A DNA stretch of 64,000 bases from Enterococcus faecalis_A (lineage in GTDB: Bacteria; Bacillota; Bacilli; Lactobacillales; Enterococcaceae): assembly GCA_051295955.1 (NCBI GenBank), contig JBPDWA010000001.1, positions 434,001 to 498,000 of the forward strand, read 5' to 3'. How positions within the stretch are numbered: the stretch's first letter is position 1; the number at the start of each line of letters is the position of its first letter. Positions 44,383 through 53,509 of the stretch are shown here, piece after piece. The notes beneath the pieces are model-generated. The model was not told where the DNA came from and did no database searches. It worked only from the letters and a program-made list of their open reading frames with translations. The position numbers and the translations under genes are program-made.

Positions 44383-46140
44383 ATGTTACAAACTGCAGGA
44401 ATTGACAGAAAAAAAGAAAGAGTAAGATCAGCAATCGGGAATTTTATTTTACTTTTTATCATCGCATTGTTTGTTTTTATTCTAGTCGCATCGCTGATCA
44501 AAATGAACCAACCACTGACAAAGTTACCGGCACAAGATAACTTAAGCAAGAAACAAGCCGTCGGTGATTTCTTATCCGTAGGCAATTTGGCTTATTTCTC
44601 TATGCGGACAATGTTTCGAATGATTGTAGGTATGGCTTGGTCCTTTCTTTTTACTCTGGTTTTCGGCGTGTTGGCCGTGCGCTACAAAACTGCACGGCGC
44701 ATCATTTTACCATTAGTAAACTTTTTAGAATCAGTGCCGTTGTTAGGTTTTTTGACTTTTACAACAACGTTTTTGTTGGGGTTATTTCCCGGCAACGTAA
44801 TGGGGGCTGAAGCAGTAGCAGTGTTTGCAGTGTTTACTGGTCAAGCGTGGAACATCATGCTGACGCTTTATCAAACCATGGAAGTCGTACCTTCTGATTT
44901 AGCGGACGTTACTACGCAATTTAAGTGTAATGCTTGGGAAAAATTTTGGCGTTTGGAATTTGTTTATTCAATTCCAGGGTTACTATGGAACGTCGTAATT
45001 TCTCAAACGGCCGCTTGGTTTGCCCTTGTTGCCAGTGAACAAGTAACCGCAGCAATTCCTAATGATACTAATCTTATGTTGCCCGGAATTGGTTCATATA
45101 TCCAAATCGCTTTGGACCGAGCAGATTTCATTGCTTGTCTTTGGGCTGTCTTTGCCTTGTTGATCAATGTGGTATTATTGAACTTTTTGGTGTTCCAACC
45201 GTTGATTAAAGCCAGCTATTATTTCCGCTATGATGAAGGAACTACCAGCAGTAATCCTCCCAAATCAATTATTTATGATTTGATTGAACCAGCTAGTTTG
45301 GGTCATTGGTTCTTGGCAAAATTTGAAGGTTTCAAGTATTTTTGGCTCTACCGTCTACCGAAAGTCTGGTATTTCTTCAAATTGGATTTCATCTTCCGAA
45401 TTTTAGGAAAAATGCGTCGCTTTTTTACCACTCTTTGGTACATTGTCCTTGGAATTGTGGTCATTGTTTGTGCAATTAAACTTTATCATTTCTTGCCACA
45501 CAGTGATTTTAGCATCATTCCTAAATTAACCTTGTACACTACCATACGGGTTGTGATAGCGATGATCGTAGCTGGTTTAATATTTACGCCTTTAGCAGTT
45601 TGGGTAGCCAGCGATAAGCGGCGTTTGAGTTTTATTCAGCCAATTGGTCAAGTAATTGGCTCCATTCCATCCAATGTGTATACGCCTTTCATCGTAATTT
45701 TTATTAGCCTTGGCTATCGCCAACTGGAATGGTGGATTCTGCCTTTAATTATGGTGGGTTGTCAATGGTATTACTTCTTCAATGTAATCGGTGGTTATTT
45801 AGCAATTCCCGATGATATTAAAGAAGTGACGAAAATTTTCCCTCTTTCTCGATTTAGATGGTGGACTCAGTATTTGATTCCTTCAATTTTGCCTTATATT
45901 GTTACGGCAATTATTAATGCTGCCGGGGCTGCTTGGAATGCAGACATTGCTGCCGAAAGCATCCAATGGGGAAAAAATACAATTGAAGTTACCGGTCTGG
46001 GACAATATATCTCTGCCAATGACGGCATTAAAGATAAATCTGCTTTAGGAACACTTGCTATGTGTTTTGTTGTAGGTTTATGTATTGCGTTTGTTTGGCA
46101 GCCCCTTTATAAATATGCCCGAGAAAGATTCCATTATTAG
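44383..46140 (+). CDS. ABC transporter permease, two fused membrane domains
   Basis: This 585-residue protein holds two NitT/TauT-like permease domains (about 60-280 and 360-580), each with the coupling-loop pattern, such as EVVPSDLADVTTQFKCNAWE and AIPDDIKEVTKIFPLSRFRW. An N-terminal helix precedes them. Both halves are related to SsuC/TauC-type permeases, but no substrate-binding protein is encoded nearby. It follows a Mg2+ riboswitch directly, which suggests a role in Mg2+ uptake or in adapting to low Mg2+. The start has AAGGAGG. Annotation by family alone would say nitrate/sulfonate transport, which the leader contradicts. Confidence 0.85.
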   Translation: MLQTAGIDRKKERVRSAIGNFILLFIIALFVFILVASLIKMNQPLTKLPAQDNLSKKQAVGDFLSVGNLAYFSMRTMFRMIVGMAWSFLFTLVFGVLAVRYKTARRIILPLVNFLESVPLLGFLTFTTTFLLGLFPGNVMGAEAVAVFAVFTGQAWNIMLTLYQTMEVVPSDLADVTTQFKCNAWEKFWRLEFVYSIPGLLWNVVISQTAAWFALVASEQVTAAIPNDTNLMLPGIGSYIQIALDRADFIACLWAVFALLINVVLLNFLVFQPLIKASYYFRYDEGTTSSNPPKSIIYDLIEPASLGHWFLAKFEGFKYFWLYRLPKVWYFFKLDFIFRILGKMRRFFTTLWYIVLGIVVIVCAIKLYHFLPHSDFSIIPKLTLYTTIRVVIAMIVAGLIFTPLAVWVASDKRRLSFIQPIGQVIGSIPSNVYTPFIVIFISLGYRQLEWWILPLIMVGCQWYYFFNVIGGYLAIPDDIKEVTKIFPLSRFRWWTQYLIPSILPYIVTAIINAAGAAWNADIAAESIQWGKNTIEVTGLGQYISANDGIKDKSALGTLAMCFVVGLCIAFVWQPLYKYARERFHY

Positions 46141-46151
46141 GAGGAAAACCC

Positions 46152-46931
46152 ATGGAAAACAGAGAATTATTAAAAGTCGAAGCAGTATGCAAAAATTTTC
46201 AATCAGATGATCATCAAAGCGATTTACAAGTATTGGAAGATATTACGTTGAATGTTTATAAAAATGAATTTGTTAGTATTGTGGGCCAATCAGGTGCCGG
46301 CAAATCCACTTTATTAAGAAGTATTGCCGGACTTTTATCTCCAACCACCGGCAAAATCATTTTTGAAGATAAATTATTAAACAAGCCAGATCCTAATATA
46401 AGCATGGTTTTTCAACACTTTGCGCTGTTTCCTTGGTTAACAGTCGAAAAAAATATTGCGTTTGGTTTGGAAAATAATCGCGGTCTCTCCCGTGAGCAAA
46501 TCAATCATCGCGTCAACAATTTAATCGAAATGATTGGATTAGCCGGCTATGAAAAAGCTTATCCTAGAGAGTTATCCGGTGGGATGAAACAACGAGTGGG
46601 ATTTGCACGGGCTTTGGCCACAGAACCAAGCTTACTATTGTTGGATGAACCTTTTTCTGCATTGGATATTGTGACAGCGAAGCAGCTTTCAGAAGATTTG
46701 ATTGATATTTGGTTAGGTAATCAGATTGCTACGAAATCAATTATTATGATTACCCATGATGTGCAACAAGCTGTGCAATTATCAGATCGAATTATTTTAA
46801 TGGACTCTCATCCTGGAAGAATCGGAAAAATTTACAAGGTTGATATTCCCCGAGGAAAACGTTCAATTAAAAACATAGTAGATGCAGTAGAGGAAATTAC
46901 AGCAGAGCTGGTTGCTAGAATTACAGTTTAA
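46152..46931 (+). CDS. ABC transporter ATP-binding protein
   Basis: This 259-residue ATPase is the partner of the preceding permease, 11 bases downstream after AGGAGG. Walker A is GQSGAGKST, the Q-loop is VFQHFALFPW, the signature is LSGGMKQRVGFARAL, and Walker B with the catalytic Glu is LLLLDEPFSALD; the H-loop is MITHDVQQAV. It is closest in pattern to the SsuB/TauB group. It shares the M-box leader. Confidence 0.92.
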   Translation: MENRELLKVEAVCKNFQSDDHQSDLQVLEDITLNVYKNEFVSIVGQSGAGKSTLLRSIAGLLSPTTGKIIFEDKLLNKPDPNISMVFQHFALFPWLTVEKNIAFGLENNRGLSREQINHRVNNLIEMIGLAGYEKAYPRELSGGMKQRVGFARALATEPSLLLLDEPFSALDIVTAKQLSEDLIDIWLGNQIATKSIIMITHDVQQAVQLSDRIILMDSHPGRIGKIYKVDIPRGKRSIKNIVDAVEEITAELVARITV

Positions 46932-47460
46932 CATATCTTTCTTTGCGATCTACTTAAAAAAAAGCAAGTGAATGCTAGCCTCATTTTCAGAAAAACATTG
47001 AAGCAACCAAGCATAAAATAAATCGAGAAAAACCACTTTTGGAGGTCTTGAGCTGGACGTGGATCTTAACTATTTTCGCTAGTGAATGCCAAAAATTTAC
47101 AGCAATTTTGAGATAGACTACGCCTCCTAAAAGGGCATGTTGTAGCTAAAGAAATTAAGGAAAGAGGCAGTCAGACATACTGGACGCACTTTCTATGATG
47201 TTTTTACTGTAGAGCTATTTACGTGAACAGGGCGAATCTTAAAGTTACTGCCACTTGAAAAGAATGTGTGACTATGTTGTAGAACTTATAGCTTGAAGCT
47301 GGGTACTTTGTTCCCAGCTTCAAGCTATTTTTTTATATAACGACATTTTAAGCTTACAGAAAGAGACCCGGACTATTAGCGGCGAGAATGAGTTATATGC
47401 CCTTTTTTTCTAAGCTTTTAACAAAAGCAACTATTTAATAATAGTCAGAAAATATAATTC
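46932..47460. other. Intergenic stretch with decayed sequence
   Basis: No intact gene is found. Short broken frames occur, but none is long enough to identify. A strong terminator lies at 47289-47332. Confidence 0.5.
47289..47332 (+). terminator. Rho-independent terminator
   Basis: TAGCTTGAAGCTGGG and CCCAGCTTCAAGCTA pair perfectly over 15 bp and seven T follow. It lies 360 bases after the ABC ATPase gene, so it may end that operon or a lost gene. Confidence 0.9.
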
Positions 47461-47489
47461 ATTTCCTAATACTAGGAAATTTTTTTAAG

Positions 47490-47503
47490 TGTATCCGTTT
47501 TCA
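47490..47503. promoter_or_regulatory. cre box upstream of cellobiose-type PTS operon
   Basis: TGTATCCGTTTTCA differs from the cre consensus at one position. It lies about 40 bases before the EIIB start, consistent with CcpA repression. Confidence 0.55.
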
Positions 47504-47540
47504 AGTGCTGATATGATAAAAGCATCAAAGGGAGGAATGT

Positions 47541-47861
47541 ATGATGACAAAACAAATTTTACTTGTATGTGGAGCTGGCGCTTCATCTGGTTTTATGGCA
47601 GCAGCAGCTAGAAAAGCAGCCAAAAAAAATGGAGTAGACTTAGAGATCAAAGCGAAAAGTGAATCGGAATTAAACGATTACTTGGATGCCACTGACTTAT
47701 TACTAGTTGCGCCACATTTAAAATACATGATTGAGGAAGTCAAAGATAGTTGCCAGCAAAAAGGAGTGAAATACGGTATTATTCCCCAAAAAGTTTATGG
47801 CGCTTTAGATGGCAAAGGTTTAGTTGCGTTTGCAGAAGAATTATTGGAAGAAGGAAACTAA
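47541..47861 (+). CDS. PTS lactose/cellobiose-type EIIB
   Basis: This protein of about 105 residues has phosphorylated Cys in the LLVCGAGASSGFMA opening, which marks the Lac/Cel EIIB fold. The ATG pair at 47541 and 47544 both fit GGGAGG. It is followed by EIIA and EIIC, so the transporter is complete. Substrate: a beta-glucoside, judging from the GH1 gene. Confidence 0.9.
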   Translation: MMTKQILLVCGAGASSGFMAAAARKAAKKNGVDLEIKAKSESELNDYLDATDLLLVAPHLKYMIEEVKDSCQQKGVKYGIIPQKVYGALDGKGLVAFAEELLEEGN

Positions 47862-47862
47862 G

Positions 47863-48189
47863 ATGGAAAAAGTCGAAAAAGCTGAGTTGAATTTATTGTC
47901 GATGAATGTGATTTTACATGCAGGAAATGCTCGAGAACTGGTGTTTCAAGCGGTTGGTCAAGCTGGTGAGGGGCAATTTGCTCAAGCAGATCAGCTGATG
48001 AAACAAGCAAATGAAGAAGTGGTAGCGGCTCATCAGGCTCAAACAAGTACGTTGCAAAAAGAAGCGGAAGGTATTGAAATCCCATATTCACCACTATTTG
48101 GACATGCTCAAGACACCTTGATGACCGTTAAAACTGAAATTAATTTGATGAAAGAAATTATTAAGATTTACAAGCAAATAAAGGGGTGA
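47863..48189 (+). CDS. PTS lactose/cellobiose-type EIIA
   Basis: This 108-residue helical protein starts at the ATG at 47863 (GGAAGG upstream); the frame is open farther upstream inside EIIB. The active His is H81 in PLFGHAQDTLMTV, a hallmark of Lac/Cel EIIA. NVILHAGNARE near the N-terminus is also typical. It works as a trimer that passes phosphate to EIIB. Confidence 0.92.
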   Translation: MEKVEKAELNLLSMNVILHAGNARELVFQAVGQAGEGQFAQADQLMKQANEEVVAAHQAQTSTLQKEAEGIEIPYSPLFGHAQDTLMTVKTEINLMKEIIKIYKQIKG

Positions 48190-48194
48190 AAGAA

Positions 48195-49439
48195 ATGGAT
48201 AAATTTATGACATGGATGACTGACAAGTTTTCGCCAAAAGTGAATAAAATTGCCAAAAACACATGGGTTGCTTCGATTCAAGAAGCAATCTTAACGGCGA
48301 TGCCAATGGTCTTTATCGGGTCGTTTGCGACGATTTTAACTATTGTCAAAGACTATTGGTCAGCTTTTCCTGACGTATCCGCCTTAAGTACTTTTTCTTT
48401 TGGACTTTTCTCGCTTTTTTTAACTTTTTTAATTCCGCAAGCTGTGATGAAAAATAAAGGCTATCGTAGTGTGGAAAAACAAGCCGGGTTAGCTGGTGTT
48501 GCTTTTTTCCTTATGGTAATTTTTCCTGTGATAGCCGCTGATGGCGGACAAATCACTTTTGACTTGACCGCGTTTGGTACCGGCGGCATGATTGTTGCTT
48601 TGGTTTCTGGTTTGTTTGTCGGTTTTATTATGAGTCTGTTTTCTAAGTTTAAATTTATTGGGGAAGATTCACCAATCCCTGATTTTGTGGCAGTTTGGTT
48701 TAATACATTGTTGCCAATTATTGTCATTATTGGGGTTGGCTGGCTGTTTACGTTCCAACTGAAAATAAATTTGTATGAAGTGATCAATAGCATTTTTCTA
48801 CCGTTAATCAACTTAGGTTCAGGTTTTTGGGGCTTTGTTCTCGTATACTTTTTGGGCTTTAGTTTTTTATATACTTTTGGTATTTCCAGCTGGGTTATTT
48901 ATCCGGTTCAAGTGGCAATTGCTTTACCAGCAATTGCGCAAAACCAAGCAAATTATGCTGCTGGTCGGGCAGTGACTAATATCTTTACTTCTGAAACAGG
49001 TCAACTGTTTTTAATTGGCGGTGGTGGTGCGACGCTATCATTATGTATCATGTTGGCCTTTATGGCGAAATCTACTCGCTTGCGGATGATAGGCAAAGCC
49101 TCATTAATTCCTTCTATTTTCAATATTAATGAGCCGATTGTCTTCGGTGCGCCGATTGCTTTTAATCCGATTTTAATGGTGCCAATGTGGATTAACGGTT
49201 TAGTAGGACCGATTGTCACGTGGTTTGCAATGAAATCTGGTTTAGTGGCACTACCGCATGAACCATTTCAACTTTGGTATTTACCGGTGCCGATTATCGC
49301 TTGGATTGAAACAAAGTCAATTATGGGTATTCTGCTTGTTTTGATATTATTTGCTCTTTCATGGCTCATCTACTATCCGTTCTTTAAAGCCTATGATAAG
49401 CAAGCAGTTCAACAAGATTTAGAATTGGAAGGAGAATAA
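48195..49439 (+). CDS. PTS cellobiose-type EIIC permease
   Basis: This is a 414-residue membrane permease. A GTG at 48186 is in frame, but the ATG at 48195 is well spaced from AAGGGGTG. Family blocks are ITPMVFIGSF-like AMPMVFIGSF, PIPDFVAVWFN, and FNINEPIVFGAPIAFNP with the His/Glu region of EIIC-Cel. It carries the sugar and presents it to EIIB. The downstream GH1 then hydrolyses the phosphorylated product. Confidence 0.92.
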   Translation: MDKFMTWMTDKFSPKVNKIAKNTWVASIQEAILTAMPMVFIGSFATILTIVKDYWSAFPDVSALSTFSFGLFSLFLTFLIPQAVMKNKGYRSVEKQAGLAGVAFFLMVIFPVIAADGGQITFDLTAFGTGGMIVALVSGLFVGFIMSLFSKFKFIGEDSPIPDFVAVWFNTLLPIIVIIGVGWLFTFQLKINLYEVINSIFLPLINLGSGFWGFVLVYFLGFSFLYTFGISSWVIYPVQVAIALPAIAQNQANYAAGRAVTNIFTSETGQLFLIGGGGATLSLCIMLAFMAKSTRLRMIGKASLIPSIFNINEPIVFGAPIAFNPILMVPMWINGLVGPIVTWFAMKSGLVALPHEPFQLWYLPVPIIAWIETKSIMGILLVLILFALSWLIYYPFFKAYDKQAVQQDLELEGE

Positions 49440-49445
49440 CGTGTG

Positions 49446-50897
49446 ATGAAAACGAATCAATATCCTTACTTTCCCAAAAACTTTTTATGGGGCGGTGCTA
49501 TCGCTGCCGATCAAGCCGAAGGAGCCTTTGAAGTAGATGGTAAAAAGCCGAATACTTCTGATGTACAGCCCTTTTTAAAGGACTTAACCAATCAAGAAAT
49601 TCAAGAGTTAGAAACACAAGGTATGACACTCAAACAAGTGCGACATAATCTGGTGGATACTAGTCATTACTATCCTAAAAGACATGGCATTGACTTTTAT
49701 CATACGTATGCTACCGACTTAGAACTTATGGCGGAAATGGGCTTTAAAACATTTCGGACCTCCATTGACTGGTCACGTATTTTTCCTAATGGGGACGAAG
49801 CCGAACCTAATGAGGCCGCTTTAGCTCATTATGATCGAATGATCGACAAAATCATTGAGCTGGGCATGGAACCGATTATTACAATGCTCCATTATGAAAC
49901 ACCGATTAACATTACTTTAAACTACGGTGGCTGGGTCAATAAACAAGTGATTACTATGTTTGAACGATATGGCAAAGTATTATTGGATCGTTATGGACAC
50001 AAAGTGAAGTACTGGATAGTTATCAATCAAATTAATATGATTCAAATTGAACCTTTTCTATCGTTAGCGATATGTCAAGATCAGTATGAAAATATTGAAG
50101 CCGCGCAATATCAAGCGGTTCATAATCAAATGGTGGCTTGTGCGAAAATCAAACAGTACGCTGAAGACTTACCTTACGACATCCAAATTGGCACGATGGT
50201 GGCTGATGGTACGGCTTACCCGGCTTCATGCAAGCCAGAAGATGTGGTTTTAGCTATGCGCCATAATCGGATGCAATATTTTTTCACCGATGTTCAGTTT
50301 CAAGGGGAATATCCGCAATATGCTCTCAATTATTTTGAGGAAAATAATATTTCATTGGAAATTACATCCGCTGAAAGGAAACTATTGAAAGAACATCCAA
50401 TGGATTACTTGGCAATTTCCTATTATTTTTCACAAATGGTAGATAGTTCAGTCAATGAAGATAAGCCGGAATCGGTTTCACCTAATCCGCATTTGGAAGC
50501 AAGTCCATGGGGCTGGAAGATTGATCCGCTAGGCTTGTATAATAGTCTTTCTCAATATTGGGATCGTTATCACAAATCAATTATTATTGCTGAAAATGGC
50601 TTTGGAACGTATGACGAAGTAGTTGACGGGACTGTTCATGATGAATATCGGAGTGATTATTTAAGCCGTCATATTGAACAAGTTGGTCGAGCGATTTATG
50701 ACGGCGCAGATGTTATTGCTTATTGCGCCTGGGGACCGATTGATATTGTTAGCTGTTCATCACAACAAATGTCTAAACGTTATGGCTTTATCTATGTAGA
50801 TTTGGATGACGAAGGTCAAGGCAGCGGACGCCGCTTCAAAAAAGATAGCTTTACCTGGTACCAAAAAGTCATTGCTACTAACGGCCAAGAAATTTAA
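49446..50897 (+). CDS. GH1 family 6-phospho-beta-glucosidase-like enzyme with Gln at the acid/base position
   Basis: This 483-residue family GH1 protein starts at GTG 49443 or ATG 49446. The opening FPKNFLWGGAIAADQAEGAF is typical. The nucleophile Glu lies in IIIAENGFGTYD, and SKRYGFIYVD supplies the phosphate-binding Ser, Lys and Tyr of 6-phospho-glycosidases. The acid/base position, NE(I/P) in active relatives, reads VINQINMI: codon CAA at 50028-50030 encodes Gln. Plant myrosinases have the same Glu-to-Gln change and cleave thioglucosides. The enzyme is otherwise intact and is the last gene of the PTS operon, so a changed substrate (thio- or activated phospho-glucosides) or loss of activity are both open. 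Confidence 0.9.
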   Translation: MKTNQYPYFPKNFLWGGAIAADQAEGAFEVDGKKPNTSDVQPFLKDLTNQEIQELETQGMTLKQVRHNLVDTSHYYPKRHGIDFYHTYATDLELMAEMGFKTFRTSIDWSRIFPNGDEAEPNEAALAHYDRMIDKIIELGMEPIITMLHYETPINITLNYGGWVNKQVITMFERYGKVLLDRYGHKVKYWIVINQINMIQIEPFLSLAICQDQYENIEAAQYQAVHNQMVACAKIKQYAEDLPYDIQIGTMVADGTAYPASCKPEDVVLAMRHNRMQYFFTDVQFQGEYPQYALNYFEENNISLEITSAERKLLKEHPMDYLAISYYFSQMVDSSVNEDKPESVSPNPHLEASPWGWKIDPLGLYNSLSQYWDRYHKSIIIAENGFGTYDEVVDGTVHDEYRSDYLSRHIEQVGRAIYDGADVIAYCAWGPIDIVSCSSQQMSKRYGFIYVDLDDEGQGSGRRFKKDSFTWYQKVIATNGQEI

Positions 50898-51523
50898 AAG
50901 TAAAATTCATTGTGATTTATAGGTAATCAGGTTCTAATTTAGTTTTTTAGCCGGAGACACAGGACAATGAGATACCGTCGGCAAACTTTCAAATAATGAA
51001 AAAGCAACGAGCGGCTTCCCAGTAATGACCTGAAAAAAAAGTTGCTAGGTTATCTCAAGTGATATCGACGTATTTTAAATGAAAAAGGAATAGACAGCGC
51101 TTAGACTAGACACAAATCGATGCCAAAAAGTTTTTGCGCTGTCTTAAATAGCAGACGCTACCCATAATGAATTCAGCTAAAAAAGAAGGATTTAGAGAAT
51201 GGTGTAAATTGCAGGAGAAACCTCCAATTACTTGCGCTTTATTAATTTGTTTGATATAACATATTAGTTGAACATTTTACATGCTATTCTTAAAGAAGGT
51301 TGGCTAAACAAGGATCTTACTTGGATAACCGTACCTGGGGCTTAATAGCCAGAATGACCAGCAGTACATGGCCAATAATTGAAGTGACCACTGAGTTTAT
51401 AAAAAAAGTATTGAAAAAGAGCTGCAGCTCTTTTCGTTTTTTCATCAATAAGAGGGAAAAGTCAGAAGATTCAACTCTGGAGCTACGCTATCCTCTTTTT
51501 ACATACGTGAAAGGCTGATTAAT
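50898..51523. other. Intergenic stretch before LicR-type regulator
   Basis: A 20-base perfect palindrome centred on CTGCAG lies at 51416-51435 and is followed by T-rich DNA. A 72-codon frame at 51300-51518 starts with TTG, matches nothing I know, and overlaps the palindrome, so I do not call it a gene. Confidence 0.5.
51416..51435. repeat. 20-base perfect palindrome
   Basis: AAAAGAGCTG is followed by its exact complement. The T-rich sequence after it (CGTTTTTT) would make it terminator-like if a longer loop is drawn from the inner bases. It lies about 90 bases upstream of the LicR-type regulator. Confidence 0.55.
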
Positions 51524-53449
51524 ATGAACAAAAAGCAACGTTTCCTTGATTACTTAAAAAAATTTTCAGCTACTCGTTTTGTGCCGGCTCGTGAGTTGGC
51601 TGAAACGCTAGAGGTGACGGATCGAACCATTCGCAATTATGTGAAGGAATTGAACCAAAAAGAACCAGGATTGATTACAGCCAACCGCAATGGCTATAAA
51701 TATACGCCTCAAAAAATGCAAGCTAGCCAATTAAAACTGAGTGATCAATCCATTGATAGCCGCCGTTTTTATATTTTACGGCGAATGTTTAAAAGCGCTC
51801 AAAGAGGAGTCGATGTTTTTGACCTGGCGGATGCATTATATGTTTCTGATGCTAGTATTCGGGCTGATTTAGCAGCTTTAAGTAAATTAGCTGAGAAATA
51901 TGATTTAGTCGTTAAGCAGCGTAATGGTCGTTATTTATTATTAGGCGAAGATCGCAATAAAAGACGATTAATGATTCAATTGATTCGCTCAGTAAACCCA
52001 GACGGTGCCGGTTTTGAAGCCGATATTCAAAAATTTTTGGAAACGATCTCTTTAAAGAAGCTGATCAAAGTGATTAAAGCTGCTTTTGAAACCTATGGTC
52101 TAAAGCCTAATTCTTATTTTCTCAAGAACTTTGTTTTACACTTAGCCATTGCGATGGATCGAGCTAGAGGAATGGAGTCGGAAACGGTGGATGTAGGTCC
52201 ACTTTCAGAAGATCCTCATGTTTCTGAAGTGATTTGTTATTTAAAAGAACAAATCGCTCAACAATTTGCCATTGATTTACTGATGGAAGATGTTCAAGAG
52301 TTGAATATATTATGCGAAGGTGAATTCAGACATGAAACTTTTGATTTATCCACTTTTGTTGAGCCAAAAGTCCTTGCTTCGTTAAATAAAGCACTGGCCG
52401 AAATCAGTTCGATCTATTTAATTGATTTTTCAGAAGGTCAATTTAAGAACCGTTTGTTGTTACACGTTCAAAGTCTGTATCAACGCTCAAAGAAACAAAA
52501 ATTTTCTCGCAATCTAAGTTTGTTAGAAATCAGAGTAAAGTACCCGGTTTTATTTGATATTGCAATCTATCTTTCGTCAGTTTTAGCTAACGATTTATCC
52601 ATTACGATATCAGATGATGAAATTGCCTTTTTAGCGTTGCATATTGGTGCTTTTGTGGATAGCCAAAAAAAAGCGGAGCAAAAAATTAGAACGGTAATCG
52701 TTACGCCGAGTTATCATTCCAGTGAACAGCGGATTCAGGCATCAATTGAAAAAGAATTTGGCGATGAGCTGACGCTTGTTGCTGTCGTTGAAGATTTGTT
52801 GGAAGTAGATATAGCTCTGGCACCGGAATTAATTTTGTCAACACACAAATTTTTAGCAAAAGAATCTTTAGCTGCTGTTAAAGTACCGCAAATATTCATT
52901 AAGGAATTTTTAACGCCACAAGATTTTCATCATATCAGAGCTGGAATCATAGCAATTAAACAGAAGAAATATCGACAATTCTTAGAAGAATATTTACCGG
53001 TATTAATCCGAGAAGAATTTTATTTGGAATTGACAGAACCGACGAATAAAGAAGCTGTATTTGACCTTATTAGCGCAGGGTTTCAAGCGCAGGGATACGT
53101 GCCTTTTGATTTTAAACAACAGCTGGCAGCAAGAGAAACAATGTCAGCGACATCTTTTCCCAGTGGGATTGCTATTCCCCATACGATAAAATATGCGGCC
53201 TATCGAACAGGCTTATTTGTGATTCATTCGCAGCTGCCGATTGACTGGAGTGGGATTGATGTTCATTTCATCATTGCATTAGCAGTAGACAAAGATGATT
53301 CCGAAGATTTTAATCGTATTTTTACACGTATGGTTGAGCTATTAGCAGAAACGGTTAATATTAGTTATTTAAAACAAAGTACGAATCGCCTAGATTTTAT
53401 TAGTCGAATGATTGAATTGATGCTAGCAGATGGCTACTATGACGAATAG
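51524..53449 (+). CDS. LicR-type PRD transcriptional activator with EIIB and EIIA domains
   Basis: This 641-residue protein has an N-terminal helix-turn-helix (FVPARELAETLEVTDRTIRN) and a second winged helix (VDVFDLADALYVSDASIRAD). Two PRD domains follow (about 180-400), then an EIIB-like stretch (RTVIVTPSYHSSEQRI, without the usual Cys) and a C-terminal EIIA domain with the active His in SGIAIPHTIKYA. This is the BglG-superfamily activator layout of LicR. It probably activates the PTS-GH1 operon upstream. The missing EIIB Cys suggests that this domain no longer accepts phosphate. Confidence 0.88.
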   Translation: MNKKQRFLDYLKKFSATRFVPARELAETLEVTDRTIRNYVKELNQKEPGLITANRNGYKYTPQKMQASQLKLSDQSIDSRRFYILRRMFKSAQRGVDVFDLADALYVSDASIRADLAALSKLAEKYDLVVKQRNGRYLLLGEDRNKRRLMIQLIRSVNPDGAGFEADIQKFLETISLKKLIKVIKAAFETYGLKPNSYFLKNFVLHLAIAMDRARGMESETVDVGPLSEDPHVSEVICYLKEQIAQQFAIDLLMEDVQELNILCEGEFRHETFDLSTFVEPKVLASLNKALAEISSIYLIDFSEGQFKNRLLLHVQSLYQRSKKQKFSRNLSLLEIRVKYPVLFDIAIYLSSVLANDLSITISDDEIAFLALHIGAFVDSQKKAEQKIRTVIVTPSYHSSEQRIQASIEKEFGDELTLVAVVEDLLEVDIALAPELILSTHKFLAKESLAAVKVPQIFIKEFLTPQDFHHIRAGIIAIKQKKYRQFLEEYLPVLIREEFYLELTEPTNKEAVFDLISAGFQAQGYVPFDFKQQLAARETMSATSFPSGIAIPHTIKYAAYRTGLFVIHSQLPIDWSGIDVHFIIALAVDKDDSEDFNRIFTRMVELLAETVNISYLKQSTNRLDFISRMIELMLADGYYDE

Positions 53450-53464
53450 TAACTGATTGATGAT

Positions 53465-53508
53465 AAAAGAGCAGAACACTGTCTTTTAGACAATGTTTTG
53501 CTCTTTTA
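53465..53508 (+). terminator. Terminator after LicR-type gene
   Basis: AAAAGAGCA and TGCTCTTTT pair, with an inner stem GAACA / TGTTT after it, followed by TATAG. It lies 15 bases after the stop codon. Confidence 0.8.
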
Positions 53509-53509
53509 T

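Noticed and set aside
51300..51518. 72-codon frame starting with TTG upstream of LicR-type gene
   Set aside because: No family, overlap with a palindrome and lack of a clear ribosome-binding site make it a chance frame.
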